Source: CAUJGQ01 sp042408665 (GTDB lineage Bacteria; Chloroflexota; Dehalococcoidia; CAUJGQ01). Taken from it: DNA of 64,000 bases. The notes beneath the pieces are model-generated. The model was not told the DNA's origin. It was given only the letters and a program-made list of their open reading frames with translations, and ran no database searches. Shown here in pieces: positions 32,805 to 41,734 of this stretch; position 1 is the first letter of the stretch; every line of letters starts with the position of its first letter. Location: assembly GCA_042408665.1 (NCBI GenBank), contig JBHOQW010000252.1, forward strand, positions 19,054-83,053, in the 5' to 3' direction. Made by a program: the position numbers and the translations under genes.

Positions 32805-33881
32805 ATGTCGCTCTTAGATACGACCATCACGCAGATCGCGCCGCTGGATGAGCGGGCGATGACGGCGGCCCGCGCCCGTCAGCTCCAGCTCACGAAGCCA
32901 CCGGGCAGCCTCGGTCGCCTGGAGGACCTGGCGGTGTGGCTGGCCGGGGTGCGCGGCGCGGAGCGGCCGCGAGTGACGGCGCCCGTGGTGGTGGTGGCCG
33001 CGGCGGACCACGGCGTGGCGGCTGCCGGCGTGAGCGCCTACCCGCAGGCGGTGACGGCGCAGATGGTGCGGAACTTCCTCAACGGCGGCGCCGCCATCAA
33101 CGTCCTGGCGCGCCAGGCAGGGGCGCGCGTGGTGGTGGTGGACGCAGGCGTGCTGACAAACCCGGGCCCGCACCCGGAGCTGGTGTCCCGCCGGGCGGGC
33201 GGCGGCACGGCGGACATGCGCTACGGGCCGGCGATGGACCGGGAGGCCGCCCGGCGCGTGCTGGAGCACGGCATCGCCCTGGCCGTTGACCTAGCCGACA
33301 GCGGATACGACGCGGTGGCCGTGGGCGACATGGGCATTGGCAACACCACCGCCGCGGCCGCGATCACTGCGGCGATCACCGGTCAGCCCCCATCGGCCGT
33401 CACCGGGCTGGGCACCGGTATCACACCGGAGCGGCGGGCGTACAAAGTGCAGGTGATCGAGCAAGCGCTGGCCGTCAACCGGCCCGATCCCACGGACGGG
33501 CTCGGGGTGCTGGCCGCGGTGGGCGGCTTCGAGATCGGGTTCCTCGCGGGCGTCATCCTGGGCGGCGCGGCGCGGCGATTGCCGGTGGTGCTGGACGGGT
33601 TCATCACCACGGCCGCAGCCCTCATCGCCCACACCCTGGCGCCGGGGGCGGCTGCCTACATGCTGGCCGCCCACCGCTCGGTGGAAATGGGCCATGCCGC
33701 CGCGCTGGCGCGCCTGGGGCTGGAGCCGCTCCTGGACTTGCGCCTGCGCCTGGGCGAAGGCACCGGCGCGGCGCTTGCCCTGCCCATCCTGCGCGCCGCC
33801 GCGGCCGTGCTGGACGAGATGGCCACCTTTGCCGAAGCGGGTGTCTCGGACTCCGACGAGGCGCGCGGCTATGAGACCTGA
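32805..33881 (+). CDS. cobT: nicotinate-nucleotide-dimethylbenzimidazole phosphoribosyltransferase
   Basis: Makes alpha-ribazole phosphate from nicotinate mononucleotide and the lower-ligand base. The 358-residue protein has family hallmarks: LTKPPGSLGRLEDLA, VVVAAADHGVAAAGVSAYP, QMVRNFLNGGAAINVLA, GDMGIGNTTAAAA and the catalytic Glu region GFEIGFLAG plus HRSVEMGH. ATG 32805 follows GAGGAGG. The next gene overlaps its 3' end by 11 bases. Confidence 0.95.
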   Translation: MSLLDTTITQIAPLDERAMTAARARQLQLTKPPGSLGRLEDLAVWLAGVRGAERPRVTAPVVVVAAADHGVAAAGVSAYPQAVTAQMVRNFLNGGAAINVLARQAGARVVVVDAGVLTNPGPHPELVSRRAGGGTADMRYGPAMDREAARRVLEHGIALAVDLADSGYDAVAVGDMGIGNTTAAAAITAAITGQPPSAVTGLGTGITPERRAYKVQVIEQALAVNRPDPTDGLGVLAAVGGFEIGFLAGVILGGAARRLPVVLDGFITTAAALIAHTLAPGAAAYMLAAHRSVEMGHAAALARLGLEPLLDLRLRLGEGTGAALALPILRAAAAVLDEMATFAEAGVSDSDEARGYET

Positions 33882-34764
33882 GCGACCGATGGCCGCCACG
33901 CCGACCGAAGCCGGCGACGAGGCGGTCCACGCTGACGAAGGGCGCACCAGACCCCGGCATGGTGGGGACGAACGGGTCGGCCGTGGGCCGGTTCCATGGG
34001 ACCCGCTCCTGGCGGTGGAGTTCCTCACCATCGTGCGGCTGCGCCGATGGCGGCGGGTGGATCCGGCGGCGCTGGCACGGGCGCAGGTGTTCTACCCGCT
34101 GGTGGGGCTGGGCTTGGGCCTGGTGCTCGCCGGCCTAGATCGCGTCCTGGGTGCCATGCTGCCGCTGGCACCACAGGCCGCCCTGACCGTGGCGGCGCTC
34201 GCCGTGTTCACCCGCGGGCTGCACCTAGACGGGCTGGCCGACACCTTTGACGGGCTGCTGGGCGGTCACGACTCCGCCCGTCGATTGGAGATTATGCGCG
34301 ACTCGCGGGTGGGGTCGTTTGGCGCCACCGCGGTAGCGCTCGTGCTCCTGCTCAAGTGGAGCGCCGTGCTGACGCTGGCAGCCCCTGTGCGGGCAGTGGC
34401 CCTGGTTCTCGCGCCGGTGTTGGGCCGCTGCGCCATCGTGGTGGTAGCGGCGGCCACCCCCTACGCCCGCTCGCAGGGGCTGGGCACCGGTTACCACGAG
34501 GCGGCACGCGGCGCGCCACTGCTCACCTCCCTCGTGGGCGGGGCGGCCGCGGCGCTGCTGCTATTCGGGCCCACCGGCCTCACGCTTGTGGCCGTGGCCG
34601 CGCTGGTGGCGCTGGGGATGGCGTGGTGGGCGCGGGCAGCCCTCGGTGGGGCCACCGGCGACGTGTTCGGCGCCACCTGTGAGCTGGTCGAGACGGCCGT
34701 GCTGCTGAGCGTGGCCGCCGGGCAGGCGCACGGCTGGCTCGGCCCATGGGCGGTGCGCCCGTGA
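33871..34764 (+). CDS. cobS: adenosylcobinamide-GDP ribazoletransferase
   Basis: Joins alpha-ribazole to adenosylcobinamide-GDP, the last step of the nucleotide loop. The 297-residue integral membrane protein has about six helices, with the family marks FLTIVRLRRW, FYPLVGLGLGL, RGLHLDGLADTFDGLLGGHD and IMRDSRVGSFGATAVA that hold the catalytic acidic residues. I start it at ATG 33871 inside the cobT stop; an ATG six codons later (33889) is also possible. The N-terminal 45 residues before FLTIVRL are an extra polar stretch. Confidence 0.92.
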   Translation: MRPERPMAATPTEAGDEAVHADEGRTRPRHGGDERVGRGPVPWDPLLAVEFLTIVRLRRWRRVDPAALARAQVFYPLVGLGLGLVLAGLDRVLGAMLPLAPQAALTVAALAVFTRGLHLDGLADTFDGLLGGHDSARRLEIMRDSRVGSFGATAVALVLLLKWSAVLTLAAPVRAVALVLAPVLGRCAIVVVAAATPYARSQGLGTGYHEAARGAPLLTSLVGGAAAALLLFGPTGLTLVAVAALVALGMAWWARAALGGATGDVFGATCELVETAVLLSVAAGQAHGWLGPWAVRP

Positions 34765-35726
34765 GCGCCCCGCGCGCCGTACCCCGCCGCCTGCCCGTGC
34801 TGCTGGCGGCGGCAGCACTGGACGCCGCCCTGGGGGAGCCTCCCCCTCGCCTACACCCCGTGGTGTGGCTAGGCCGCCTTGCCGCGGCGTTCGAGCGGGG
34901 CGCGCCGCGGCACGGGCGCGGGCAACAGCTGGCGTGGGGCGTGATGGCAGCACTGGCGCTTCCGCTGACGGCCGCGCTGGCCGGCGCACTGGCCGCGCGT
35001 GGTTGCCGAGCCCTGGGAAAGGCGGGCTGGGTGGTGGAGGCGGTCCTGCTCAAGGGGGCGTTTGCCGTGCGAGCGCTTCTGGTCGCGGGTGAGGCGGTGC
35101 GGCGGGCCCTGGTCGTGAACGACGGGGAGGCGGCGCGCGCGGCGTTGCGCGCCCTGGTCAGCCGCGAAACGACGGGGCTAACGTCGGGGCTGATGGCGGC
35201 GGCCGCGATCGAGTCGCTGGCCGAGAACACCACGGACAGCTTCGTGGCGCCCTGGCTAGCGTATCTATGCTTCGGTTTGCCCGGCGCCTGGGCGTACCGT
35301 GCGATCAACACGCTGGACAGCATGTTCGGGTATCGCGGACGCTATGAGTACCTGGGCAAAGCGGCGGCCCGGCTGGACGACGCCGTCAACTGGCTACCGG
35401 CCCGCCTGTCCGCGGCGGTACTCGCTGCCGCAGCGCCGGTGGGCAGGGGCAGCGCGCGGCGGGCGCTGGGTACGGCCGTGCGGCAGCACCGGCGCACGGC
35501 CAGCCCCAACGCCGGCTGGACGATGGCGGCCATGGCCGGCGCACTGGGCGTGCGCCTGGAGAAGCGCGACGCCTACGTGCTCGGCGATGGACCGGAGCCA
35601 CGCCCGGCCGACATCCGGCGCGCGCAGCGGGTCGTGGCGGCGACCGCGGTGCTCATGCTAACCCTGGCAGCCGGCGCGCGGGCGACTGGCGCACTGGCGC
35701 GTGGCGGAGGGATCGGGCAGCGATGA
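34746..35726 (+). CDS. cobD: adenosylcobinamide-phosphate synthase (CbiB/CobD)
   Basis: A membrane enzyme that attaches the aminopropanol phosphate linker to adenosylcobyric acid. The 326-residue protein has the DAALGEPPPRLHPVVWLG N-terminal motif, AAIESLAENTTDSFVAPW and NTLDSMFGYRGRYEYLGKAAARLDD segments and about five helices, all typical of CbiB. It begins inside cobS (19-base overlap) and its stop overlaps the next ATG (ATGA). Confidence 0.93.
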   Translation: MGGAPVSAPRAVPRRLPVLLAAAALDAALGEPPPRLHPVVWLGRLAAAFERGAPRHGRGQQLAWGVMAALALPLTAALAGALAARGCRALGKAGWVVEAVLLKGAFAVRALLVAGEAVRRALVVNDGEAARAALRALVSRETTGLTSGLMAAAAIESLAENTTDSFVAPWLAYLCFGLPGAWAYRAINTLDSMFGYRGRYEYLGKAAARLDDAVNWLPARLSAAVLAAAAPVGRGSARRALGTAVRQHRRTASPNAGWTMAAMAGALGVRLEKRDAYVLGDGPEPRPADIRRAQRVVAATAVLMLTLAAGARATGALARGGGIGQR

Positions 35727-36790
35727 CGGTGGTGCAGGCACACGGTGGGTTGCGCGAGACGGAGCTCAGGGAGCTGGGGCTGCGCCCGGACGAGGTGATC
35801 GACTTCAGCGCCAGCGTGAACCCGCTAGGCGCATCGCCCAAGGCGGTGGCGGCACTGCAGGAGGTGGACTACGCCCGCTACCCGGACCCGGACTGCACCC
35901 GCCTGCGGGAGGCGATCGCCGAGCACAACGGCGTCACGCCGGCGGAGGTGTTGCCCGGCAACGGCGCCACCGAGCTGATCCACCTCACGGTCCGGCTGTT
36001 CGTGCGGCATGGCCAGCGACCGATCGTCTTCATGCCCACCTTCGGCGAGTTCGAACGTGCCTGCCAAACGGTGAACGCCCACCCCTACCCCTGGCATGCC
36101 AACCCCGCGCGCGCCTTTCGCTGGAACTTCGCCAACAAAGCGGCCGTGCTCCGCCGGGTGACGCCGCCGCTTGTCTACCTGTGCTGCCCGAACAACCCCA
36201 CTGGCGTCTACCCCGCCGAGCGCGACGTGCGCAGCCTAGCCATGGCCCTCATCGCCGGCCCGCTGCTCCTGGACGAGTCCTACATCAACTTTGTGGAGGA
36301 GCGCTGGGACTCGCTGCCGCTGCTGCGCACCGGTCGCGTGCTGGTGCTGCGTTCCATGACCAAAGACTACGGCCTGGCAGGCCTGCGTCTCGGGTACCTC
36401 CTGGCGCCGCCGGACGTGGTGAGTGCCCTGCGTCGTCTGCAGCCGGAGTGGAGCGTCAACGCGGCGGCGCAGGCGGCGGGCGTAGCGGCGCTGGCGGATC
36501 GCACGCACCTGGAGCGAGGGCGAGAGGTGGTCCGCGCCGGTAAGGCCGTCCTGCGCGCGGGGTTGACCCGCCTCGGGATCCCGTTCCATGAGGGCGCGGC
36601 CAATTTCATCCTCATCCAGGTGGGTGATGCCACGGCCGTGCGTGCTGCCCTGCTTCGCCTGGGCCTGGCCGTGCGCGACTGTACATCGTTCGGGCTGCCG
36701 CAGTACATCCGGGTGGGCGTCCGCCGGCCAGAGGAATGCGAGCGGTTGGTGCAGGCGCTGGCGCAGGTACTGGAGGGGCAACGGGCATGA
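35723..36790 (+). CDS. threonine-phosphate decarboxylase (fold-type I PLP enzyme of the cobalamin operon)
   Basis: A 355-residue HisC-like PLP enzyme: VIDFSASVNPLG at the N-terminus, YPDPDCTRLREAIAEHNG, LPGNGATELIH, CCPNNPTGVYP, DESYINFVEE and the Schiff-base Lys in SMTKDYGLAGLRLGYL. In cobalamin operons this protein (CobD of Salmonella, CobC of Pseudomonas) decarboxylates L-threonine phosphate to aminopropanol phosphate, the substrate of the CbiB enzyme encoded just upstream. Without that context it could be taken for histidinol-phosphate aminotransferase. Both ends overlap neighbours by ATGA. Confidence 0.85.
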   Translation: MTVVQAHGGLRETELRELGLRPDEVIDFSASVNPLGASPKAVAALQEVDYARYPDPDCTRLREAIAEHNGVTPAEVLPGNGATELIHLTVRLFVRHGQRPIVFMPTFGEFERACQTVNAHPYPWHANPARAFRWNFANKAAVLRRVTPPLVYLCCPNNPTGVYPAERDVRSLAMALIAGPLLLDESYINFVEERWDSLPLLRTGRVLVLRSMTKDYGLAGLRLGYLLAPPDVVSALRRLQPEWSVNAAAQAAGVAALADRTHLERGREVVRAGKAVLRAGLTRLGIPFHEGAANFILIQVGDATAVRAALLRLGLAVRDCTSFGLPQYIRVGVRRPEECERLVQALAQVLEGQRA

Positions 36791-38328
36791 CACGCGCCGG
36801 ACGGGTGCTGATGGTGCAGGGCACGGCCTCATCGGCGGGCAAGAGCGTGCTCGTCACCGGGCTCTGCCGCCTGTTTCGACAGGACGGGTGGCGGGTGGCG
36901 CCGTTTAAGGCACAGAACATGTCCAACAACTCCTACGTCACGGCCACCGGCGAGGAGATGGGCCGTGCCCAGGTGGAGCAGGCCTTTGCCGCCGGAGTGG
37001 AGCCGGATGTGCGCATGAACCCGGTGCTGCTCAAACCAGAGGCCGACCATCGCAGTCAGGTGGTCGTGCTGGGCCGGCCTGCCTTTCACCTCGCAGGGCT
37101 GGACTTCCGTACGCGCAAGGAGGAGCTGTGGCCGGTGGTCACGCGTGCCCTGGACGAGCTACGGGCACAGTACGACGTGGTGCTGATCGAGGGGGCGGGC
37201 AGTCCGGCCGAGATCAACCTGCGCGAGGCGGACATTGTCAACATGCGCGTCGCCCGCCACGCGCAGGCACCCGTGCTGCTGGTAGGCGATATCGACCGGG
37301 GCGGCGTGTTCGCTCACCTGTACGGGACGTTGGCCCTGCTGCCGGCAGAGGAGCGCGCCCTGGTGCGCGGGCTGGTGATCAACAAGTTCCGCGGCAGCCG
37401 TGAGCTGTTGGCACCGGGTCTGGACATGATCGCGGCGCTGACGGGCGTGCCGGTTCTGGGTGTGGTGCCGTTCCTGCCCGACCTGCGCATCGCCGACGAA
37501 GACGCGGCCACGCTGGACGAGGTCCGGCCAAGCCGATCCAGCGCGTCGCTGGACGTCGCCGTGGTGCGCCTGCCGCGCATCGCCAACTTCGACGATATCG
37601 ACCCCCTGGCGGCCGAGCCCGAGGTGCGCGTCCGGTTCGTGGCGAACCCAGAGGAGCTGGGCCGGCCTGACCTCGTCATCCTGCCCGGGACGAAAGCCAC
37701 GGTGGCCGACCTGACCTGGCTGCGGGCTACGGGTCTGGCCCAGGCGGTGCGCGCCGCCGCTGCCCGCGGCGCGGCGGTGCTTGGCATCTGCGGCGGCTAC
37801 CAGATGCTCGGCCGCGTGGTGCGCGACCCGCAGCACGTGGAGTCGAACCAACCCGAAGCGGCAGGGCTCGGCCTGCTCCCCGCCGAGACGGAGTTCGAGC
37901 CGGTCAAGGCAACGCACCGGGTTACCGCTCAGGTGACGGCCTCGCGGGGCTTATTCGCCGGCTGCGCTGGCCTGGAGGTACGTGGCTATGAGATTCACAT
38001 GGGGCGTACCCGCGCCGACGCGGAGGCCGCCCCGTTGCGCGTGCGCTCCCGCTCCGGTCGCCCCTGCGCCGAGGCCGACGGCTGCCTTTCGGCGGACGGC
38101 TGGGTCGTCGGTACCTACCTGCACGGGCTGCTTGAGAACGACGCCCTGCGCGCCCAGCTGCTGCGCAATCTAGCCCGGCGCAAGGGTGTGGAGTTCCGGC
38201 CGGGCCTGCCCGTGCACCGCGCCGAAGCCTACGACCGCCTGGCCGCCTGCCTGCGGGCGGTGCTGGACGTGGCGGCGTTGTACCGCATCATGGGGTTGGA
38301 GGCTCCCGCGTGGGCACCGTCAGCCTGA
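36787..38328 (+). CDS. cobQ: cobyric acid synthase
   Basis: Amidates the b, d, e and g side chains of adenosylcobyrinic a,c-diamide using glutamine and ATP. The 513-residue protein shows the N-terminal P-loop domain (MVQGTASSAGKSVLVTGLCR, FKAQNMSNNSYV, EGAGSPAEINL), a linker and a C-terminal GATase domain with PGTKATVADL, GICGGYQMLG (Cys) and YEIHMG with a late GTYLHGLLEN (His). The ATG overlaps the previous stop and the next GTG lies inside its 3' end, so the operon is tightly packed. Confidence 0.95.
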   Translation: MTRAGRVLMVQGTASSAGKSVLVTGLCRLFRQDGWRVAPFKAQNMSNNSYVTATGEEMGRAQVEQAFAAGVEPDVRMNPVLLKPEADHRSQVVVLGRPAFHLAGLDFRTRKEELWPVVTRALDELRAQYDVVLIEGAGSPAEINLREADIVNMRVARHAQAPVLLVGDIDRGGVFAHLYGTLALLPAEERALVRGLVINKFRGSRELLAPGLDMIAALTGVPVLGVVPFLPDLRIADEDAATLDEVRPSRSSASLDVAVVRLPRIANFDDIDPLAAEPEVRVRFVANPEELGRPDLVILPGTKATVADLTWLRATGLAQAVRAAAARGAAVLGICGGYQMLGRVVRDPQHVESNQPEAAGLGLLPAETEFEPVKATHRVTAQVTASRGLFAGCAGLEVRGYEIHMGRTRADAEAAPLRVRSRSGRPCAEADGCLSADGWVVGTYLHGLLENDALRAQLLRNLARRKGVEFRPGLPVHRAEAYDRLAACLRAVLDVAALYRIMGLEAPAWAPSA

Positions 38329-38900
38329 TCACGGGCGGGGCGCGCGCCGGCAAGACGACGTTCGCGCTGGCCCTGGCCCGTCACCACCCGGGGCCGGTGG
38401 TCTACGTGGCCACGGCCGAGGCGCGGGACGCGGAGATGGCGGCCCGCATCCGGCGCCACCGCGCCGAACGCCCACCGCACTGGGTGACCGTCGAGGCGCC
38501 GCACGAGCCGGTGGTCGCGCTGGCCGACGTGTCCCCGCCAGCGCTGGTGGTGCTGGACTGCCTCACGCTGTGGGTGAGCAACCTGCTGCTCGCCCGTTTG
38601 CCGGCGGAGTTTTCCCCGCCAGAGGGAGAGGCGGCGGCCGTCGACGTGCTCACCGCCGTGCGGGAGCTACTCGCCTGGCAGCGACGTGCCGGGAACGAGC
38701 TGGTGATCATCAGCAATGAGGTGGGACTGGGCATCGTGCCGGCCGACCGGCTCAGCCGCCTCTACCGCGACGTGCTGGGGCAGGCCAACCAGATAGTGGC
38801 GGCGGCGGCGGCGCGCGTGTACTTCGTGGTGGCCGGTCTGGCACTGGAGTTGCGTGCCGCCGGGGCACACACCATCGACCACGCCCTTCCACCCGCGTAG
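38310..38900 (+). CDS. cobU: adenosylcobinamide kinase/adenosylcobinamide-phosphate guanylyltransferase
   Basis: A bifunctional enzyme that phosphorylates adenosylcobinamide and then adds GMP. The 196-residue protein has the P-loop ITGGARAGKTTFAL, YVATAEARDAEMAARIRRHRAERP with the guanylylated His region, LVVLDCLTLWVSNLL (Walker B-like) and ISNEVGLGIVPADRLSRLYRD-type motif, all hallmarks of CobU. It is the last recognised cob gene; the operon ends here and a rhomboid gene follows after 30 bases. Confidence 0.93.
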   Translation: MGTVSLITGGARAGKTTFALALARHHPGPVVYVATAEARDAEMAARIRRHRAERPPHWVTVEAPHEPVVALADVSPPALVVLDCLTLWVSNLLLARLPAEFSPPEGEAAAVDVLTAVRELLAWQRRAGNELVIISNEVGLGIVPADRLSRLYRDVLGQANQIVAAAAARVYFVVAGLALELRAAGAHTIDHALPPA

Positions 38901-38930
38901 AATGGCCGCGATACCGGCCAGGAGCGCCGC

Positions 38931-39722
38931 ATGATCCCGGTTGGCGATAGCCTGCGCTCGCGCACCTTCCCCTTCGTCAATTACACCCTCATCGCCGTCA
39001 ACTTCCTGGTGTGGTTCTATGAGCTGGTGTTGCAGGCGCAGCCGGCGCCGCGTGCCTGGCAGTTGATCGGCATCCGTACGGAGCTGGACCGCTGGGTGTT
39101 GGAGTGGGGCGTCATTCCCTGCCGTATCACGGCCAGTTGCCCGGTCCAGTTCGACCGCGTCATTGACACCTTGGGCCGAGAGCCGCCCTGGTTGGATCTC
39201 ATCACCTCACAGTTTATCCATGGGAGCTGGTCCCACATCCTCGGCAACATGCTGTTTCTCTGGATCTTCGGTGACAACGTCGAGGATGCGATGGGGCACG
39301 TGCGCTACCTGCTGTTCTACCTGCTGGGCGGCGTGATCGCGGGGCTGGCGCAAGTTGCCTCGGACCCAAGCGGGATGATCCCCAGTGTGGGCGCCAGCGG
39401 CGCCATCGCGGCGGTGCTGGGCGCCTATTTCGTCACCTACCCGGCCGCCAGCGTGCAGGTGCTCATCCCGGTGTGGTTCATCCCGCTGTTCACCCGCATT
39501 CCGGCCTTCGTGATGATGCTGTTCTGGTTCCTCTCCCAGCTCATCAGTGTGGGGGTCGTTGCCCAGGCCCGCGGCGGCGAGGCCGGCATCGCCTATTGGG
39601 CCCACATCGGTGGCTTTCTGGCGGGGATGGTGCTGGTCTGGTTCTTCCGTGGCCGCCGCCGTAGTGTGGACACAGACCGGCTCTATGAGCAGTATCGTTG
39701 GCGCCTACGCGACGACTGGTGA
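38931..39722 (+). CDS. rhomboid-family intramembrane serine protease
   Basis: A 263-residue polytopic protein with a long first periplasmic loop (about residues 35-90), then the rhomboid core: LITSQFIHGSWSHILGNMLFLWIFG, GASGAIAAVLGAYFV (catalytic Ser in GASGA) and the catalytic His in YWAHIGGFLAGMVL. Extra hydrophobic segments give about seven helices, and the tail is basic. Rhomboids cut within membrane helices of unknown substrates. It starts 30 bases after cobU, so it may be read through from the cobalamin operon. Confidence 0.88.
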   Translation: MIPVGDSLRSRTFPFVNYTLIAVNFLVWFYELVLQAQPAPRAWQLIGIRTELDRWVLEWGVIPCRITASCPVQFDRVIDTLGREPPWLDLITSQFIHGSWSHILGNMLFLWIFGDNVEDAMGHVRYLLFYLLGGVIAGLAQVASDPSGMIPSVGASGAIAAVLGAYFVTYPAASVQVLIPVWFIPLFTRIPAFVMMLFWFLSQLISVGVVAQARGGEAGIAYWAHIGGFLAGMVLVWFFRGRRRSVDTDRLYEQYRWRLRDDW

Positions 39723-39882
39723 CGGCCACGAGCAGCAGAGGCGGCTTCCCGTTCACCGTGCGATGATAGACCCCATGGTGGCGGCACCCGTGCACCGCCG
39801 AGCGCGCCGCGCGTGGCCGCTCCCGTTCGCAGGGTCTGCCGCGCGGCCCATCACCCAGCGATCATACCCGTGGAGGCATCCC

Positions 39883-40326
39883 ATGCCCGTCTTTCCATCC
39901 GTGGAGTGGTTCAAGGCTGTGGCCGACCTGGTCAACCAGGATGCGGCATACCGCAAGCTCGGCACCTGCGACGCCAAGGTGGGCGTGCAGGTGGGCGACC
40001 GGCTGTTCGAGATCGACTTCGAGGCCTACGAGGTGGTGGACGTCAAGGAGCTCGATCCCGGCCGGCCGCACGACCTCGATTTCACCCTGGTGCTCCCGTA
40101 TGAGGGCTGGAAGGAGATGATCGAGAACATCCGCCAGCACGGGCGGGCGGACCTCAGCCACACGTTGAACTCCATCGACCTGGCCACGCCGGAGGAGTTC
40201 GCCCGCGCCGACGACTACTACCGGCGCGATCTGTTCTACCGGTACAACCAGAGCCTGCAGCACTTTTTTGATACTTCGGCCAAGATCGACACGCAGTTCG
40301 CCGACCCGGCGGCCGTGCGCCGCTGA
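39883..40326 (+). CDS. possible SCP2-like (sterol-carrier) domain protein
   Basis: A 147-residue soluble protein with an N-terminal helix (SVEWFKAVADLVNQDAAYRKLG), beta strands ending in VGVQVGDRLFEIDFEAYEVVDV, and a helix EGWKEMIENIRQHGRADLSHTLNSIDL. The pattern resembles SCP2-type lipid-binding folds, but the match is tentative. A C-terminal polar tail contains Tyr-rich DDYYRRDLFYRYN. The start follows GTGGAGG. It is followed by a convergent UbiB-like gene. Confidence 0.55.
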   Translation: MPVFPSVEWFKAVADLVNQDAAYRKLGTCDAKVGVQVGDRLFEIDFEAYEVVDVKELDPGRPHDLDFTLVLPYEGWKEMIENIRQHGRADLSHTLNSIDLATPEEFARADDYYRRDLFYRYNQSLQHFFDTSAKIDTQFADPAAVRR

Positions 40327-40362
40327 CGCCCAAGCCCTGGCCGGGCGCCCGCGCGGGTGGTG

Positions 40363-41724
40363 TTAGCCGGCCGCCGGCGTCTGCGTGCCGTCCGCCAGAT
40401 AGGCGGCCCGCATGCGCGCCTGGCCGTCCGGCGTCATGGCGCGGCGGGCGACGTATGGCATCATCGTCGCCAGCAGGTCGACCTCGGAGCCGAGGGTCTT
40501 GCTCAGGCCGGCCACGAGCCCGGTGACCCTGCCGACCAGCACGATGTCGCCGGGCACCTCCACCACCGGGTTGTCCTTCAGCACCCGGGCCAGCATCGCG
40601 TTCACCTCGCTGGCCATATCCGGGTCGGAATAGGTGCGCTTTTCCCGGATCGCCCGCCCCAGAAACGCATCGCCGAGGGCCAGCAAGGTGCGCGGGTCGT
40701 CGCTCTTGGTGCGGAAGCCCAGGTCGCGGAAGGCCTGAACCGTCGCCTGCTCATCGTTGACCAGAATGGCGTGGGTAAGCCGCACGAAGGCGCGTAGAAA
40801 GGCGGGTGGGAAGCCTTTGGAGAGGCCGAAGTCCACAAAGGCCAGCTTCGGGCCGGGCAACACCAGCAGGTTTCCGGGATGGGGGTCGGCGTGGAAGAAG
40901 CCGTTGATGAGGAGCATCTCGCAGTAGGCTTCCGTGAGGAGCTGGGCCACCTGCTTCGGGTCGATGCCGGCCGCGCGCATCGCGGCCACATCCGTGACCT
41001 TGATGCCGTCGATGTACTCCATGGTAAGCACGCGGCGGGAGGTGAGATCCCACCGGATGCCCGGCACCACGAACTCCGGCCGCACGCTCAGCTCCTGCGC
41101 GACGCGCTCGGCGTTGCGGCCCTCGTTGATGAAATCCAGCTCCAGCGGCATCATCCGCTCCAGCTCGCGCACGATCACCCGGAAGTCCCAGTGCGGCTCG
41201 ATGCGCGCCAGCAGACCCGCCAGGAGTGCCATGTTCTTGAGGTCGGCACGGGCGATCGCGTCGATGCCGGGGTACTGCACCTTGACCGCCACGTCCTGGC
41301 CGTCTTTGGTGCGGGCACGGTGCACCTGTGCCAGCGAGGCGGCGGCGATCGGCCGCCGCTCAAACGACGCGAACAACGCTTCCGGCAGGGCACCCAGCTC
41401 GCGCTCGATCTGGGCGGCGATCACGTGGTACGGGCGCGGCGGGACCTTGTCCTGAAGACGCGAGAGCACCTCGATATACTCGTCCGGCACGAGGTCGGCG
41501 CGGCTGCTAATGAACTGGCAGGGCTTGATCATCAGCCCCTGCAGGAAGGTAGCCAGCCGGAACAGCAGTTGGGCGTTCCGGCGGTGGCGACGGCTGATGC
41601 GGTCCGGGGTATCCCGGTAGAAGCCCAGCCGGCCCAACACCTGCGGGATCTTGTAGTTCAGGTAGATGCGGGTGACGACCAGCGCGAAGATCCCTAACCG
41701 CACCGGCCGCGCGCGGAGATGCAT
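40363..41724 (-). CDS. ABC1/UbiB-family kinase-like protein with a KPCQ variant
   Basis: A 453-residue atypical kinase fold. The N-terminal signature is normally KxGQ; here it reads KPCQ (67-70) in LQGLMIKPCQFISSRADLVPDEY. The Ala-rich nucleotide loop AAASLAQVHRA, KVQYPGID Lys strand, the ADPHPGNLLVL loop and KLAFVDFGLSKG (DFG-like) are present. UbiB-family proteins support quinone biosynthesis or lipid handling at membranes. A membrane-associating N-terminal helix (residues 9-24) is followed by a basic stretch. The KPCQ change needs checking. I place the start at 41724 after AGGGGG. Confidence 0.8.
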   Translation of the reverse strand: MHLRARPVRLGIFALVVTRIYLNYKIPQVLGRLGFYRDTPDRISRRHRRNAQLLFRLATFLQGLMIKPCQFISSRADLVPDEYIEVLSRLQDKVPPRPYHVIAAQIERELGALPEALFASFERRPIAAASLAQVHRARTKDGQDVAVKVQYPGIDAIARADLKNMALLAGLLARIEPHWDFRVIVRELERMMPLELDFINEGRNAERVAQELSVRPEFVVPGIRWDLTSRRVLTMEYIDGIKVTDVAAMRAAGIDPKQVAQLLTEAYCEMLLINGFFHADPHPGNLLVLPGPKLAFVDFGLSKGFPPAFLRAFVRLTHAILVNDEQATVQAFRDLGFRTKSDDPRTLLALGDAFLGRAIREKRTYSDPDMASEVNAMLARVLKDNPVVEVPGDIVLVGRVTGLVAGLSKTLGSEVDLLATMMPYVARRAMTPDGQARMRAAYLADGTQTPAAG

Positions 41725-41734
41725 GGACGGCCCC

